Part shown: positions 51,001 to 60,217 of the stretch, in pieces
Layout of the letters: every line of letters starts with the position of its first letter
Numbering within the stretch: position 1 is the stretch's first letter
Assembly: GCA_964597495.1 (NCBI GenBank)
Contig: CAZQYC010000007.1
Location: 10,102 to 74,101, forward strand
Direction of reading: 5' to 3'
DNA length: 64,000 nt
DNA from: CAZQYC01 sp964597495
GTDB lineage: Bacteria; Pseudomonadota; Gammaproteobacteria; Steroidobacterales; Steroidobacteraceae
Notes under the pieces: model-generated
The model's input: the letters and a program-made list of their open reading frames with translations, nothing else
Told to the model about the DNA's origin: nothing
The model's database searches: none
Translations under genes and position numbers: made by a program

Positions 51001-54000
51001 GGAAGACTGGGCGGCGGGCGCCGATGCGGCGGTGGTGGTTGCCGACACCACGGGCAACGGCATCACCGCAACAGTTCCCACGCCGACTATTACGAGCGCA
51101 ACCTACGACGCGAGCACGGGTGCGTTGGTGGTGACCGGCACCGGTCTTACACACTTGTCAGGCGCGACGAACGATATTGTCGCGAATAAATTCACGATTA
51201 CGGGCGAAGGCGCGTCGACTTATACGTTGACGGATACGGCGAATGTTGAAATCACGTCGAATACGAGCTTTATGTTGACGCTGAGCGCCACCGATTTGGC
51301 TGCGGTCAATCAAATCATCAACAAGAACTTGACGAGTTCTACCGGTGGCACGACGTACAACTTGGCGGCAGCAGAAGATTGGGCGGCGGGCGCCGATGCG
51401 GCGGTGGTAGTGGCTGACACGACGGGCAATGGCATCACTGCGAGCAACGTGGCGACGCCGACGATCACCAGCGCCACGTACAACGCCGCGACCGGTGCGT
51501 TGGTGGTCACTGGTACCGCTCTTACGCACTTGTCGGGCGCGACGAACGACATCGTCGCCAACAAATTCACGTTTACCGGCGAGGGAAGCTCGACCTATAC
51601 GCTGACCGATACCGCCAATGTCGACACCACTTCGGGCACGAGCTTTACCTTGACGTTGAGTGCGACCGACAAAGCGGCGGTCAATCAGATCATCAACAAG
51701 AACGGCACGAGTTCGACGGGCGCGACGACGTACAACTTGGCGGCGGCGGAAGATTGGGCGGCGGGCGCCGATGCGGCGGTGGCAGTTGTCGATACCACGG
51801 GCAACGGCATCACCGCGAGCAACGTCGCGACGCCGACGATCACCAGCGCCACGTACGACGCCGCGACCGGTGCGTTGGTGGTCACCGGCACCGGTCTTAC
51901 GCACTTGTCGGGCGCGACGAACGATATTGTCGCCAACAAGTTTACGTTCACGGGCGAAGGCGGTTCGACGTACACACTGACCGATACCGCGAACGTCGAC
52001 ACCGCGTCCGGCACCAGCTTCACGTTGACGTTGAGCGCGACCGACAAAGCGGCGGTCAATCAAATCATCAACAAGAACGGCACGAGTTCGACGGGCGCAA
52101 CGACGTACAACTTGGCGGCGGCGGAAGACTGGGCGGCGGGCGCCGATGCGGCCGTCGTTGTCGCCGATACCACGGGCAATGGCATTACCGCGAGTAACGT
52201 CGCGGTGCCCGCGATTACCAGCGCGACTTACGATGCGAGTACGGGTGTGTTGGTGGTGACGGGCACGGGGTTGTTGAAGCTCAACGGCGCGACGAACGAC
52301 ATTGACGTGTCGAAACTCACGCTGACCGGCGAGGGTGGCAGCACGTACACGCTGACGACGAGCAGTGTCGAGATCACCAACGGCACCAGCTTCTCGGTAA
52401 CGCTCAACGCCACCGACTTGGCGGCCGTCAATCAAATCATCAACAAGAACGGCACGAGTTCGACGGGCGCGACGACGTACAACTTGGCGGCGGCGGAAGA
52501 CTGGGCGGCGGGCGCCGATGCGGCGGTGGCAGTGGCGGATGCGACCAGTGGCATCACCGCGAGCAACGTCGCGACGCCGACGATCACCAGCGCGACTTAC
52601 GATGCATCGACCGGTGCGTTGGTGGTCACCGGCACTGGCTTTACTCATTTGAACGGTGCGACGAACGACATCATTGCCAACAAGTTTACGTTCACCGGTC
52701 AAGGCGTTGCGACTTATACCTTGACCAATACAGCCAACGTCGAAATCACCTCCGGTACGTCCTTCACTCTAACCTTGAGTGTGACCGACAAGGCCGGCGT
52801 CAATCTGCTCGCGAACAAAAATGGGACCAGTTCTGCCGATGCGACAACTTACAATCTTGCCGCAGCGGAAGATTGGAATTCAGGGGCCGATGCTCCGGTC
52901 ACCATTGCCGACCTCACCGGCAACGGCATCACCGTCAGTCATGTGCCGCCCGTGGTTTCTTCGGTGAGCGTGCCGAGCAATGCCACTTACATTGCCGGCC
53001 AGAATCTCGACTTCGTCGTCAACTTCGACAGCAACATCACTGTCAATACGGGCGGTGGCACGCCGTATATTAGTTTGACTTTGAACACGGGCGGCGGCGT
53101 TCAGGCCGGTTATCTCAGCGGCTCCGGCACCAATGCGCTGACTTTCCGCTACACCGTGGCAAGCGGCAATAGCGATCCGGACGGTGTGGCGTTGGGCGCC
53201 GCGATTGTGGCGAATGGCGGCACTTTGCAAAATGGTTCCGGCGACAATGCAACGCTGACGTTAAATAGTGTTGGGAGCACTGCCGCAGTGTTGGTCGAAG
53301 GTATTGCGCCGAGCGTGTCGTCCATCAATCGCGTCAGCGGTGCGACGACCAACGCAACCAGTGTCGACTACACCGTCACGTTTTCAGAAACTGTCAGCGG
53401 CGTCGATACGTCTGATTTCTCATTGACGAGCACCGGCACTGCTGCCGGTTCGATCGCCTCCATCAGCGCGGTGAGCGGTAGCGTCTACACCGTCACCGTC
53501 AATACTATCAGCGGCGATGGCACGCTGCGATTGGATTTAAAGAATGCCGGCACCGGCATTACCGATACGCCGGGCAATGCGATTGGCGGCGGGTTCACGT
53601 CGGGTCAAACCTACACCATCGACAACACCGCACCTGCCGTAACCTCGGTTGGTGTTCCGGCCAACGCGACGTACATCTCTGGCCAAAATTTGAACTTCAC
53701 GGTGAATTTCGGCGAGAACGTGACGGTGAATACCGGCGGCGGCACACCGCGCCTTGCATTGACTCTCGACACGGGCGGTACGGTGTATGCGAGTTATCTC
53801 TCGGGCAGCGGCACGAGCGCGCTGGTGTTTCGTTACACCGTCGCCAGTGGCGTGGCCGATTCCAACGGCATTGCCGTCGCCGCGAGTCTTGATGCCAACG
53901 GTGGCACATTACGCGATGCAGCGAGTAACAATGCCAACCTGACGCTGAACAGTGTCGGCAGCACGGCGAGCGTATTGGTCGACGCGATTGCGCCGACAGT

Positions 54001-57000
54001 GAACTCAGTCAGTGTTCCCACCAACGCAACCTATGCTGCTAGCCAGAATCTCGACTTCACCGTGAATTTCAGCGAGAACGTTACCGTGAATACGGGCGGT
54101 GGCACGCCCTACATCGGACTTACGCTGGATACCGGCGGCACGGTGAACGCCAGCTATCTTTCCGGCAGCGGCACCGGCGCGTTGGTGTTTCGCTACACGG
54201 TTGCCGCTGGCAATGTCGACGGCAATGGCGTGACGCTTGCCGGCTCGATTACCGCGAATGGTGGAACGCTACAAGATTCGATCGGCAACGATGCCGTGCT
54301 CACGCTTAACAGCGTGGGCAGTACTGCCGCTGTATTAGTCGATGGCGTTGCGCCGACTGTGTCATCGATCACTCGCGTGTCGTCCACGCCGACGAATGCA
54401 ACCAGCCTCGATTACACGGTGACCTTTGCGGAGAATGTCAGCGGTGTCGATTCGTCCGACTTTTCGCTGACGTCGACGGGCACGGCGGCCGGATCGATCG
54501 CATCGGTCGCTGCGGTAAGCGGCAGCATCTATACCGTGACTGTCAACACGATCAGCGGCGATGGCACCCTGCGATTGGATTTAAAGAATGCGGGCACCGG
54601 CATTACCGATACGCCGGGCAATACGATTGTCGGCGGCTTCACGTCGGGTCAAACCTATACACTGGATCACACTGTGCCCACGGTGACTTCGGTGGGCGTG
54701 CCGGCGAATGCGACGTACATCGCCGGACAGAATCTCGACTTCACGGTGAATTTAAGCGAGAACGTTACGGTGAATACCGGCGGCGGCACGCCGCGTGTCG
54801 CGCTTACGCTGAATACTGGCGGCACAGTGTACGCGAGCTATCTCTCGGGAAGCGGCACGAGCGCCTTAGTCTTCCGCCATACTATCGCTGGCGGTATCGC
54901 TGATCCTGATGGTATCGCAGTCGCGGGGTCGATCGATGCGAATGGCGGTACGTTGCGCGATGCGGCGAGCAACAACGTCAATCCAACTTTGAACGGCGTC
55001 GGTAGCACGGCGAGCGTGCTCGTCGATGCGATAGCACCGACGGTGAACTCAGTCGCCGTTCCCGGCAACGCGACGTATGCAGCCGGCCAGAATCTCGACT
55101 TCACTGTCAATTTCAGCGAAGCGGTGACGGTGAATACCGGCGGCGGCACGCCCTACATTGGGCTCACGTTGGATACGGGCGGTACAGTGAATGCCAGCTA
55201 TCTTTCCGGCAGCGGTACCGGCGCGTTGGTATTTCGTTACACCGTCGCTGCCGGCAATGTCGATACCAACGGCGTCGCGCTTGCCGGTTCGATCAGCGCC
55301 AATGGCGGAACGCTGCGGGATTCGATCGGTAACGACGCCGTGCTCACGCTCAACAGTGTCGGCAGTACCGCCGCTGTATTGGTGGATGGCGTCGCACCGA
55401 GCGTATCGTCGATCAATCGCGTGAGCGGCGCGCTGACTAATGCTACGAGTGTCGACTTCACCGTCACATTTGCGGAGAGCGTTAGCGGCGTTGACGTTGG
55501 TGATTTCCAGCTTACCGCGACAGGGACCGCCGCAGGCAGCATCGCGTCAGTGAGTTCAGTCAGCGGCAGTGTCTATACTGTCACTGTCAACGGTGTTAGC
55601 GGCGATGGCACACTGAGGCTCGATCTCAAGAATGCGGGCACCGGCATTGCGGATATACCGGGCAACGCCATTGGCGCAGGCTTCACCTCGGGTCAGTCAT
55701 ATACGTTCGATCACACTCGCCCGACCGCCACGATTGTCGTAACGGATACCTCACTGACCGTGGGCGAGACGTCACTCGTCACGATCACGATGTCGGAAGC
55801 GGTCGCCAATTTCGACAACGCGGATTTGAGCGTCGCGAACGGCACTTTGAGTACTGCGGTGACAAGCGACGGCGGCATTACCTGGACGGCCACGTTGACG
55901 CCGACCGTCGGCATCACCGATACGACCAATGTCGTCACCTTCGACAGTACAGGCGTGATCGACGGCGCAGGTAATGTCGGTTCCGGACCAATCAATTCCA
56001 ACAACTACACGATCGACACCGCTCGTCCGACTGCCGCCATCGTTGTCGCAGATACAGCGCTGGCGGTCGGCGAGACTTCGCTCGTCACGATCACGTTTAG
56101 TGAAGCCGTCACCGGATTCACCAACGCGGATCTCACGGTTGCCAACGGCACGTTGAGCGCGGTGAGTTCCTCCGACGGCGGCATCACGTGGACGGCCACG
56201 TTAACGCCGACGGCCAGCATCACCGATACGACCAATCTCATCACGCTTGCCAACACGGGCGTGCAAGATGTCGCAGGGAATACCGGCACGGGTACCACGG
56301 ATTCCAACAATTATGCGATCGACACTGCTCGTCCAACCGCCACGATTGCGGTTGCCGATAATTCTTTGATCATCGGCGAGACTTCGCTCGTCACGATCAC
56401 GTTTAGTGAAGCCGTCACCGGATTCACCAACGCGGATCTCACGGTTGCCAACGGCACGTTGAGCGCGGTGAGTTCCTCCGACGGCGGCATCACGTGGACG
56501 GCCACGTTAACGCCGACGGCCAGCATCACCGATACGACCAATCTCATTACGCTCGACAACACGGGTGTGCAAGATGCCGCAGGCAATGCCGGCACGGGCA
56601 CCACGGACTCCAACAACTACGCCATCGATACCGGGATTCCCGCGATCACTACCGTTTCGGTTCCCAGCAATGGCACCTACATCGCCGCTCAGAATCTCGA
56701 TTTCACGGTCAATCTTTCCGAAGCGGTGACGGTGAACACGGCCGGCGGCACGCCGCGGATTGCCGTTACGTTGGATACTGGCGGCACGGTCTATGCAAAC
56801 TATCTGTCGGGCTCGGGCACTGCGGCGTTGATCTTCCGCGCCACGGTGGCTGCGGGTCAGCTCGATACGACCGGCATCAGTGTCGGCTCGGCATTGGATG
56901 TCAATGGCGGCAGCGTACGAGATGCGGCGGGTAACAACGCGGCTCTCACGCTTAATGGCGTCGGCAGTACGACGGGAGTGCAAGTCGATGCCGTCGCACC

Positions 57001-57949
57001 GACCGCGAGCGGCATCGTACTCGTAGAGACGCTGCCGACCAACTCACAAACGCTGCACTACACATTGACGTTCTCCGAGAACGTCAGCGGCGTGGATGTG
57101 AATGATCTTCAAGCCGTGACGACAGGCTCGGTCGCCGCGACCATCGCAAGTGTCGATCAGGTGGACCCGCGCACTTACACCGTTACGCTAAACGTCCAAG
57201 GTTCGGGCACGTTACGGGTCGATTTGAAGAGCAGCGGCACGGGAGTGGTCGACGTCGCTGGTAATCCGCTTGCAGCGGGACTCACGGGAACGGTGGATAG
57301 CCTCGGCGGAATTGCTCCCGATATTCTGGCCACGCATGCCGGTGAAGAACTGCCGGTGACGGCGCCCAATTACTTCTCACCCAATTTTGCAACGAATGTG
57401 CCGTTGCCGATAGCTTCACCTTCCGTGTTGAATATCGCAACGGAGTCGCCGTCCGTTTCTTCGTTGGCCACGGTCTTTGCGATGCCGACGGTTCACAACG
57501 TAGTGGTCGCGAGCGGCCGGTCTTTCGATCTTCCCGTGGTCGGGTTGCAGGTGAGTGATTTTTCCAATTGGTCCGTCGTGGAATTGCGAAGCGCCAACGG
57601 CGCGCCGTTGCCAGCGTGGATTTACTACAACTCGACGACGGGAAGGCTACAAGGCACGCCGCCCATCAATTTCCGCGGCACGGTGCAGATCGAAGTGGTG
57701 GTCACCGACAGTCACGGTCATCGCACGATCGACACCGTGCAATTGCGGTTCGGCGATGCTGCTCCGCGAGCAACCGTCGATCGGCCATTGACGTCGGAGA
57801 AGCCCATTGTTGCAAAAGTTGGGCTGGACGCGCAGTTCGCACGTCACTCTCGCGGCGCGCCGCTCGATCTGCAAGCGGCGCGGGCTTTGCGGCAATTGCA
57901 TGGCAAAGACTCGTCACTCGTTTTATCTAAAGTTCAATCGTATCGGTAA
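48017..57949 (+). CDS. giant repetitive DUF4347 surface/secreted protein
   Basis: A 3310-residue protein. No classical signal peptide; instead a charged start and the motif MALEQRIMFDGA (residues about 31-42), seen at the N-terminus of large exported repeat proteins. About 130-291 is a DUF4347 domain (ISIVSHGDTGVLLLG, DILLYGCTVGAGTEG). A Gly-rich stretch (430-590) follows. Next come eight units of about 124 residues (657-1643), alternating Ig-like units of two types (1643-2560), three near-identical Big-type units (2562-2870), and a terminal putative Ig domain (3155-3245). No RTX nonapeptides or LPXTG-type anchor. It is followed by export genes 25 bases later. Probably an adhesin or surface-layer-like protein. 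Confidence 0.9.
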   Translation: MINRPEDKPVARASTTLATAPRRKTALMMALEQRIMFDGAAVATAEVAIDHASAQHVIHPAAVLERSSETPVSRAVTSIIANNQLQSSLARQALVANRTQPNTFESGADAQRSNEQLAIDAPAPVVSITEVLIVDSRIPEYQQIANAAAPGVKVIVLDLNQDGVKQIAAALKDMRDIDSISIVSHGDTGVLLLGNGPLFGGNLDQYAGELKAIGNALSADGDILLYGCTVGAGTEGRAFLDALAAATGADIGASIDDTGGLAKGGNWDLEIATGAINYAAAINDSVLADYDHLLVTTSVSTRTALQSAVTTGNTDNVDDVITITGNITFGSSSDTIVINVTDGHTMSIVGGGFTLSGNNLTRVLDVASSGAGSEVAISNLTITNGFLTGAGGNTPGNATGLAGGDSLGAGIRNTGILTITGSTITTNKAAGGGGGGGGAGGGGGAGGGGGGFGTTSGGAGGTNPPASPGAASAGTGGRGAGFSGGGGTMGGAGGTTSGGAGGSYFSYTSGGSGGTANNGSISIGGGGGGAGYTYGGGRGGNAVGAIYNTGTLSILSSSITNNIGAGGGGGGGAAPGSAQNGNGGDGGSGTGAIWNAGGTVQIDSATNTTLGTGNTGGAGGFGTATKGGSSNGAAGTATSQILTTSGGTTNTSYAPLSITSATYNAGTGVLAVTAANMTTGDTIAVNKLTLTGEGGSTYTLTTSNVTASSATAFSVTLNGTDLAAVNQIINKNGTSSTGGTTFNLAAADDWDANVTSGNTADATNAVTASNVATPTITSATYNASTGALVVTGTGLTHLSGATNDIVANKFTITGEGGSTYTLTDTANVDTASGTSFTLTLSATDLAAVNQIINKNGTSSTGATTYNLAAAEDWAAGADAAVTVADTTGNGITASNVAVPTITSATYNASTGALVVTGTGLTHLSGATNDVVANKFTFTGEGGSTYTLTDTANVDTTSGTSFTLTLSATDRAAVNQIINKNGTSSTGATTYNLAAAEDWAAGADAAVVVADTTGNGITATVPTPTITSATYDASTGALVVTGTGLTHLSGATNDIVANKFTITGEGASTYTLTDTANVEITSNTSFMLTLSATDLAAVNQIINKNLTSSTGGTTYNLAAAEDWAAGADAAVVVADTTGNGITASNVATPTITSATYNAATGALVVTGTALTHLSGATNDIVANKFTFTGEGSSTYTLTDTANVDTTSGTSFTLTLSATDKAAVNQIINKNGTSSTGATTYNLAAAEDWAAGADAAVAVVDTTGNGITASNVATPTITSATYDAATGALVVTGTGLTHLSGATNDIVANKFTFTGEGGSTYTLTDTANVDTASGTSFTLTLSATDKAAVNQIINKNGTSSTGATTYNLAAAEDWAAGADAAVVVADTTGNGITASNVAVPAITSATYDASTGVLVVTGTGLLKLNGATNDIDVSKLTLTGEGGSTYTLTTSSVEITNGTSFSVTLNATDLAAVNQIINKNGTSSTGATTYNLAAAEDWAAGADAAVAVADATSGITASNVATPTITSATYDASTGALVVTGTGFTHLNGATNDIIANKFTFTGQGVATYTLTNTANVEITSGTSFTLTLSVTDKAGVNLLANKNGTSSADATTYNLAAAEDWNSGADAPVTIADLTGNGITVSHVPPVVSSVSVPSNATYIAGQNLDFVVNFDSNITVNTGGGTPYISLTLNTGGGVQAGYLSGSGTNALTFRYTVASGNSDPDGVALGAAIVANGGTLQNGSGDNATLTLNSVGSTAAVLVEGIAPSVSSINRVSGATTNATSVDYTVTFSETVSGVDTSDFSLTSTGTAAGSIASISAVSGSVYTVTVNTISGDGTLRLDLKNAGTGITDTPGNAIGGGFTSGQTYTIDNTAPAVTSVGVPANATYISGQNLNFTVNFGENVTVNTGGGTPRLALTLDTGGTVYASYLSGSGTSALVFRYTVASGVADSNGIAVAASLDANGGTLRDAASNNANLTLNSVGSTASVLVDAIAPTVNSVSVPTNATYAASQNLDFTVNFSENVTVNTGGGTPYIGLTLDTGGTVNASYLSGSGTGALVFRYTVAAGNVDGNGVTLAGSITANGGTLQDSIGNDAVLTLNSVGSTAAVLVDGVAPTVSSITRVSSTPTNATSLDYTVTFAENVSGVDSSDFSLTSTGTAAGSIASVAAVSGSIYTVTVNTISGDGTLRLDLKNAGTGITDTPGNTIVGGFTSGQTYTLDHTVPTVTSVGVPANATYIAGQNLDFTVNLSENVTVNTGGGTPRVALTLNTGGTVYASYLSGSGTSALVFRHTIAGGIADPDGIAVAGSIDANGGTLRDAASNNVNPTLNGVGSTASVLVDAIAPTVNSVAVPGNATYAAGQNLDFTVNFSEAVTVNTGGGTPYIGLTLDTGGTVNASYLSGSGTGALVFRYTVAAGNVDTNGVALAGSISANGGTLRDSIGNDAVLTLNSVGSTAAVLVDGVAPSVSSINRVSGALTNATSVDFTVTFAESVSGVDVGDFQLTATGTAAGSIASVSSVSGSVYTVTVNGVSGDGTLRLDLKNAGTGIADIPGNAIGAGFTSGQSYTFDHTRPTATIVVTDTSLTVGETSLVTITMSEAVANFDNADLSVANGTLSTAVTSDGGITWTATLTPTVGITDTTNVVTFDSTGVIDGAGNVGSGPINSNNYTIDTARPTAAIVVADTALAVGETSLVTITFSEAVTGFTNADLTVANGTLSAVSSSDGGITWTATLTPTASITDTTNLITLANTGVQDVAGNTGTGTTDSNNYAIDTARPTATIAVADNSLIIGETSLVTITFSEAVTGFTNADLTVANGTLSAVSSSDGGITWTATLTPTASITDTTNLITLDNTGVQDAAGNAGTGTTDSNNYAIDTGIPAITTVSVPSNGTYIAAQNLDFTVNLSEAVTVNTAGGTPRIAVTLDTGGTVYANYLSGSGTAALIFRATVAAGQLDTTGISVGSALDVNGGSVRDAAGNNAALTLNGVGSTTGVQVDAVAPTASGIVLVETLPTNSQTLHYTLTFSENVSGVDVNDLQAVTTGSVAATIASVDQVDPRTYTVTLNVQGSGTLRVDLKSSGTGVVDVAGNPLAAGLTGTVDSLGGIAPDILATHAGEELPVTAPNYFSPNFATNVPLPIASPSVLNIATESPSVSSLATVFAMPTVHNVVVASGRSFDLPVVGLQVSDFSNWSVVELRSANGAPLPAWIYYNSTTGRLQGTPPINFRGTVQIEVVVTDSHGHRTIDTVQLRFGDAAPRATVDRPLTSEKPIVAKVGLDAQFARHSRGAPLDLQAARALRQLHGKDSSLVLSKVQSYR
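49984..52945 (+). repeat. eight tandem ~370-bp repeats within the giant gene
   Basis: Units begin near 49984, 50331, 50706, 51076, 51451, 51826, 52201 and 52571, each starting with a gcgacgccgacgatcaccag-like sequence. Internal units are near-identical over long stretches, while the first and last are more diverged. Copy number is prone to change by recombination and to assembly collapse. Confidence 0.85.
55701..56630 (+). repeat. three tandem ~303-bp Big-domain repeats in the giant gene
   Basis: Units at about 55711, 56023 and 56329 each encode about 101 residues with the pattern RPTA-I-V-D-L--GETSLVTIT. Units two and three share a nearly identical block of roughly 150 bases (56080-56235 and 56386-56541). 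Confidence 0.8.
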
Positions 57950-57974
57950 TTTCAAGCACGGTAAGGGGAGAGCA

Positions 57975-59459
57975 ATGAAGCGCAGTAATCTCTTGAGGAA
58001 GGGCGCGCGTATTTCCATCGTTGCATTGGCGACGCTGTCGGTCGTCGGCTGCGCCGTCCGGCCCGCCAAATTGACGCTGGCGGATCGCAAGGCGAGTTTG
58101 GCCGCCGATCAAAAAGCCATGTACGGCAATCAACAGCCGGTGCAAGGGCCGATCACATTGGAAGAAGCGATGGCGCGCGCTCTCAAATATAATCTTGAGA
58201 GCCGCGTAAAGTTGATGGAAGAAGCGCTAGCGCAACGTCAACTCAAGCTCGCCAATTTCGACCTACTGCCGAAGCTGGCCGCCTCCGCAGGCTACTCGTA
58301 TCGCGACAACGTGCTGGGTTCTTCGTCGCGCAGCGTGCTCACCGGCCAGCAATCCTTGGAGCCTTCCACCTCGACTGATCAGAATTTGCGTCATGCCGAT
58401 CTGACCCTGTCTTGGAACGTCTTGGATTTCGGCGTGAGTTACTACGGCGCCAAACAGCAGTCGGACCGCTTGCTTGGCATGCAGGAGCGCCGGCGCAAGG
58501 TCGTGCAGCTGTTGATGCAACAGGCGCGCGAAGCCTTCTGGCAAGCAACCGGTGCGCAGCGTTTGCAATCGAGAATAGAGCCGCTGTTGCAGCAGGCGCA
58601 GCAAGCGCTGAGCGATTCGCGCGAAGTCGAGAAAAGTAATCTTCGGTCCCCGCTTGAAGCGCTCGCGTATCAGCGGGAGTTGCTCGAATTAGTGTTGCAG
58701 CTCCAAGGCGTTCGCGACCAGTTATCGCAAGCCAAGCCGAAACTCGCGGCGCTCATGGACCTTCAGCCCGGCACGCCGTACCAGCTCGCGGCACCCGACG
58801 CGTTGGAGGAACTGAATGTTGGCGTCGCACCCGAGCAAATGGAGGAGACCGCGCTGCTCAACCGGCCGGAGCTCATCGAAGCCAGCTACAACGAACGCAT
58901 CGGGCTCAATGAGACCCGTCGTGCGATGTCGCGATTGCTGCCTGGCATCGAGCTCTCGCTCGGCACGCACTACGACAGCAACAATTTCTTGGTGAACGAC
59001 TCTTGGAACGATGCGGGCGCGCGTATCAGCTGGAACCTGCTTAACTTGGTCAATGCCGGCAATATCCGCGCGGCGGCGAAGGCGCAGTACGCAGTCGCGC
59101 GCGAACAGCGCTTGGCCGCGAACATGGCGGTGCTCACGCAAGTGCACGTTGCATGGATCGATTTCAACGGCCGCAAGCAGCAATTCAAATTGGTGAGCGA
59201 TCTCAACGGCGTGGAAGCGCGCATGCTCGAGCACACGCGCAACGCGTCGGCAGCCGACGCAAAAAGCAAGTTGCAGGAAATCCGCGCGCAAACCAGCGCG
59301 TTGATGTCGGAGTTGCGGTTGTATCAAAGCTACAGCGCGTACCAAGGCGCCTACGGACAAATGCTGGCGACGCTGGGTGTCGATCCCTTGCCAGAGTCGG
59401 TTCCCGACGGCGATTTGGCGACGTTGGCAGCCGCCATTCGTGCACAGCAAAAGCGTTGA
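57975..59459 (+). CDS. TolC-family outer-membrane efflux lipoprotein
   Basis: A 494-residue outer-membrane channel of the TolC/OMF type. The signal peptide ends in a lipobox with Cys26 (LSVVGC), so it is probably lipid-anchored. Two OEP repeats with long coiled helices are visible (ITLEEAMARALKYNLESRVK near residue 54; the second from about 290). ATG 57975 is behind AGGGGAGAG and begins 25 bases after the giant gene, suggesting one operon. The stop overlaps the next start as TGATG. Confidence 0.92.
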   Translation: MKRSNLLRKGARISIVALATLSVVGCAVRPAKLTLADRKASLAADQKAMYGNQQPVQGPITLEEAMARALKYNLESRVKLMEEALAQRQLKLANFDLLPKLAASAGYSYRDNVLGSSSRSVLTGQQSLEPSTSTDQNLRHADLTLSWNVLDFGVSYYGAKQQSDRLLGMQERRRKVVQLLMQQAREAFWQATGAQRLQSRIEPLLQQAQQALSDSREVEKSNLRSPLEALAYQRELLELVLQLQGVRDQLSQAKPKLAALMDLQPGTPYQLAAPDALEELNVGVAPEQMEETALLNRPELIEASYNERIGLNETRRAMSRLLPGIELSLGTHYDSNNFLVNDSWNDAGARISWNLLNLVNAGNIRAAAKAQYAVAREQRLAANMAVLTQVHVAWIDFNGRKQQFKLVSDLNGVEARMLEHTRNASAADAKSKLQEIRAQTSALMSELRLYQSYSAYQGAYGQMLATLGVDPLPESVPDGDLATLAAAIRAQQKR

Positions 59460-60214
59460 TGGCGCCCTTAAAATGTAGATCGGTGATCATGGCAGTGGGG
59501 GCGGTTACTGCGTGCGTCTCGGCATTGGCTGCGCCCATCGCCAATGACGATAGCGGTCGCATTCGCACGCAACTCGTGTCGCAGCAGGACGTGGTGATCT
59601 CAAGCCAAGTTGAAGGCAAGATTGCACAGCTATCGTTGAAGGACGGCGACTCGTTCAAGCGCGGCCAATTGTTGGTGGGCTTCGACTGCGAATTGTATTC
59701 GGCTCAATTGCGCAAGGCGGAGGCGGCTGCCGAAGCGGCCAACAAGGTCTATGCGGTCAACACGCAGTTAAGCGCGTTGCGTTCGGTGGGCGAATTGGAC
59801 GTGGAGCAGGCGAAAGCAAAAGCAAAGGAGGCCGAGGCCGATGCTGCCTATGTGCGGGCGATCGTCGATCGCTGCCGAATCACCGCGCCGTTTTCGGGCC
59901 GGGTTGCAAAACGGCTTGCTGCTCAGTCGGAATACGTGTCCGCCGGCAAGCCGCTTTTGCAAATCGTCGACGGCGAAAACCTGGAGCTGAAGTTGAACGT
60001 GCCGTCGAACTGGCTTAGCTGGTTGCGTATCGGCGGCGCCTTGCAGGTTCATCTCGACGACTTAAATGCCGACTATGCCGGGGTCGTTGCGCGCTTGGGC
60101 GCGAAGATCGATCCGGTGAGTCAAACCGTGGAAATCAGCGCACGGATCAAAGGCAATCATCCGGAGTTGTTGCCCGGAATGAGCGGCTGGGTGACTTTTC
60201 CTCAAAAACAATAG
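59459..60214 (+). CDS. periplasmic adaptor protein (HlyD/RND type)
   Basis: A 251-residue adaptor with a signal peptide (cleavage likely after ALAA near residue 23), a lipoyl-like half (VVISSQVEGKIAQLSLKDGD), a short helical hairpin (about 70-125), the second lipoyl half (CRITAPFSGRVAKRLAAQSE) and a beta-barrel end (LLPGMSGWVTFPQ). It is shorter than most RND adaptors. The start overlaps the TolC-like stop, and the next gene begins three bases after. It should bridge the inner-membrane parts to the channel. Confidence 0.9.
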   Translation: MAPLKCRSVIMAVGAVTACVSALAAPIANDDSGRIRTQLVSQQDVVISSQVEGKIAQLSLKDGDSFKRGQLLVGFDCELYSAQLRKAEAAAEAANKVYAVNTQLSALRSVGELDVEQAKAKAKEAEADAAYVRAIVDRCRITAPFSGRVAKRLAAQSEYVSAGKPLLQIVDGENLELKLNVPSNWLSWLRIGGALQVHLDDLNADYAGVVARLGAKIDPVSQTVEISARIKGNHPELLPGMSGWVTFPQKQ

Positions 60215-60217
60215 GCG

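Noticed and set aside
51158..52702. A 514-codon open frame on the minus strand
   Set aside because: It is the shadow of the tandem repeats of the giant gene, where regular codon use keeps the opposite frame open. It has Arg-rich composition and no family resemblance.
48017..57949. Giant protein as a classical RTX type I substrate
   Set aside because: No GGxGxDxUx nonapeptides near the C-terminus and no ABC transporter gene adjacent. The C-terminus is an Ig-like domain and a basic tail.
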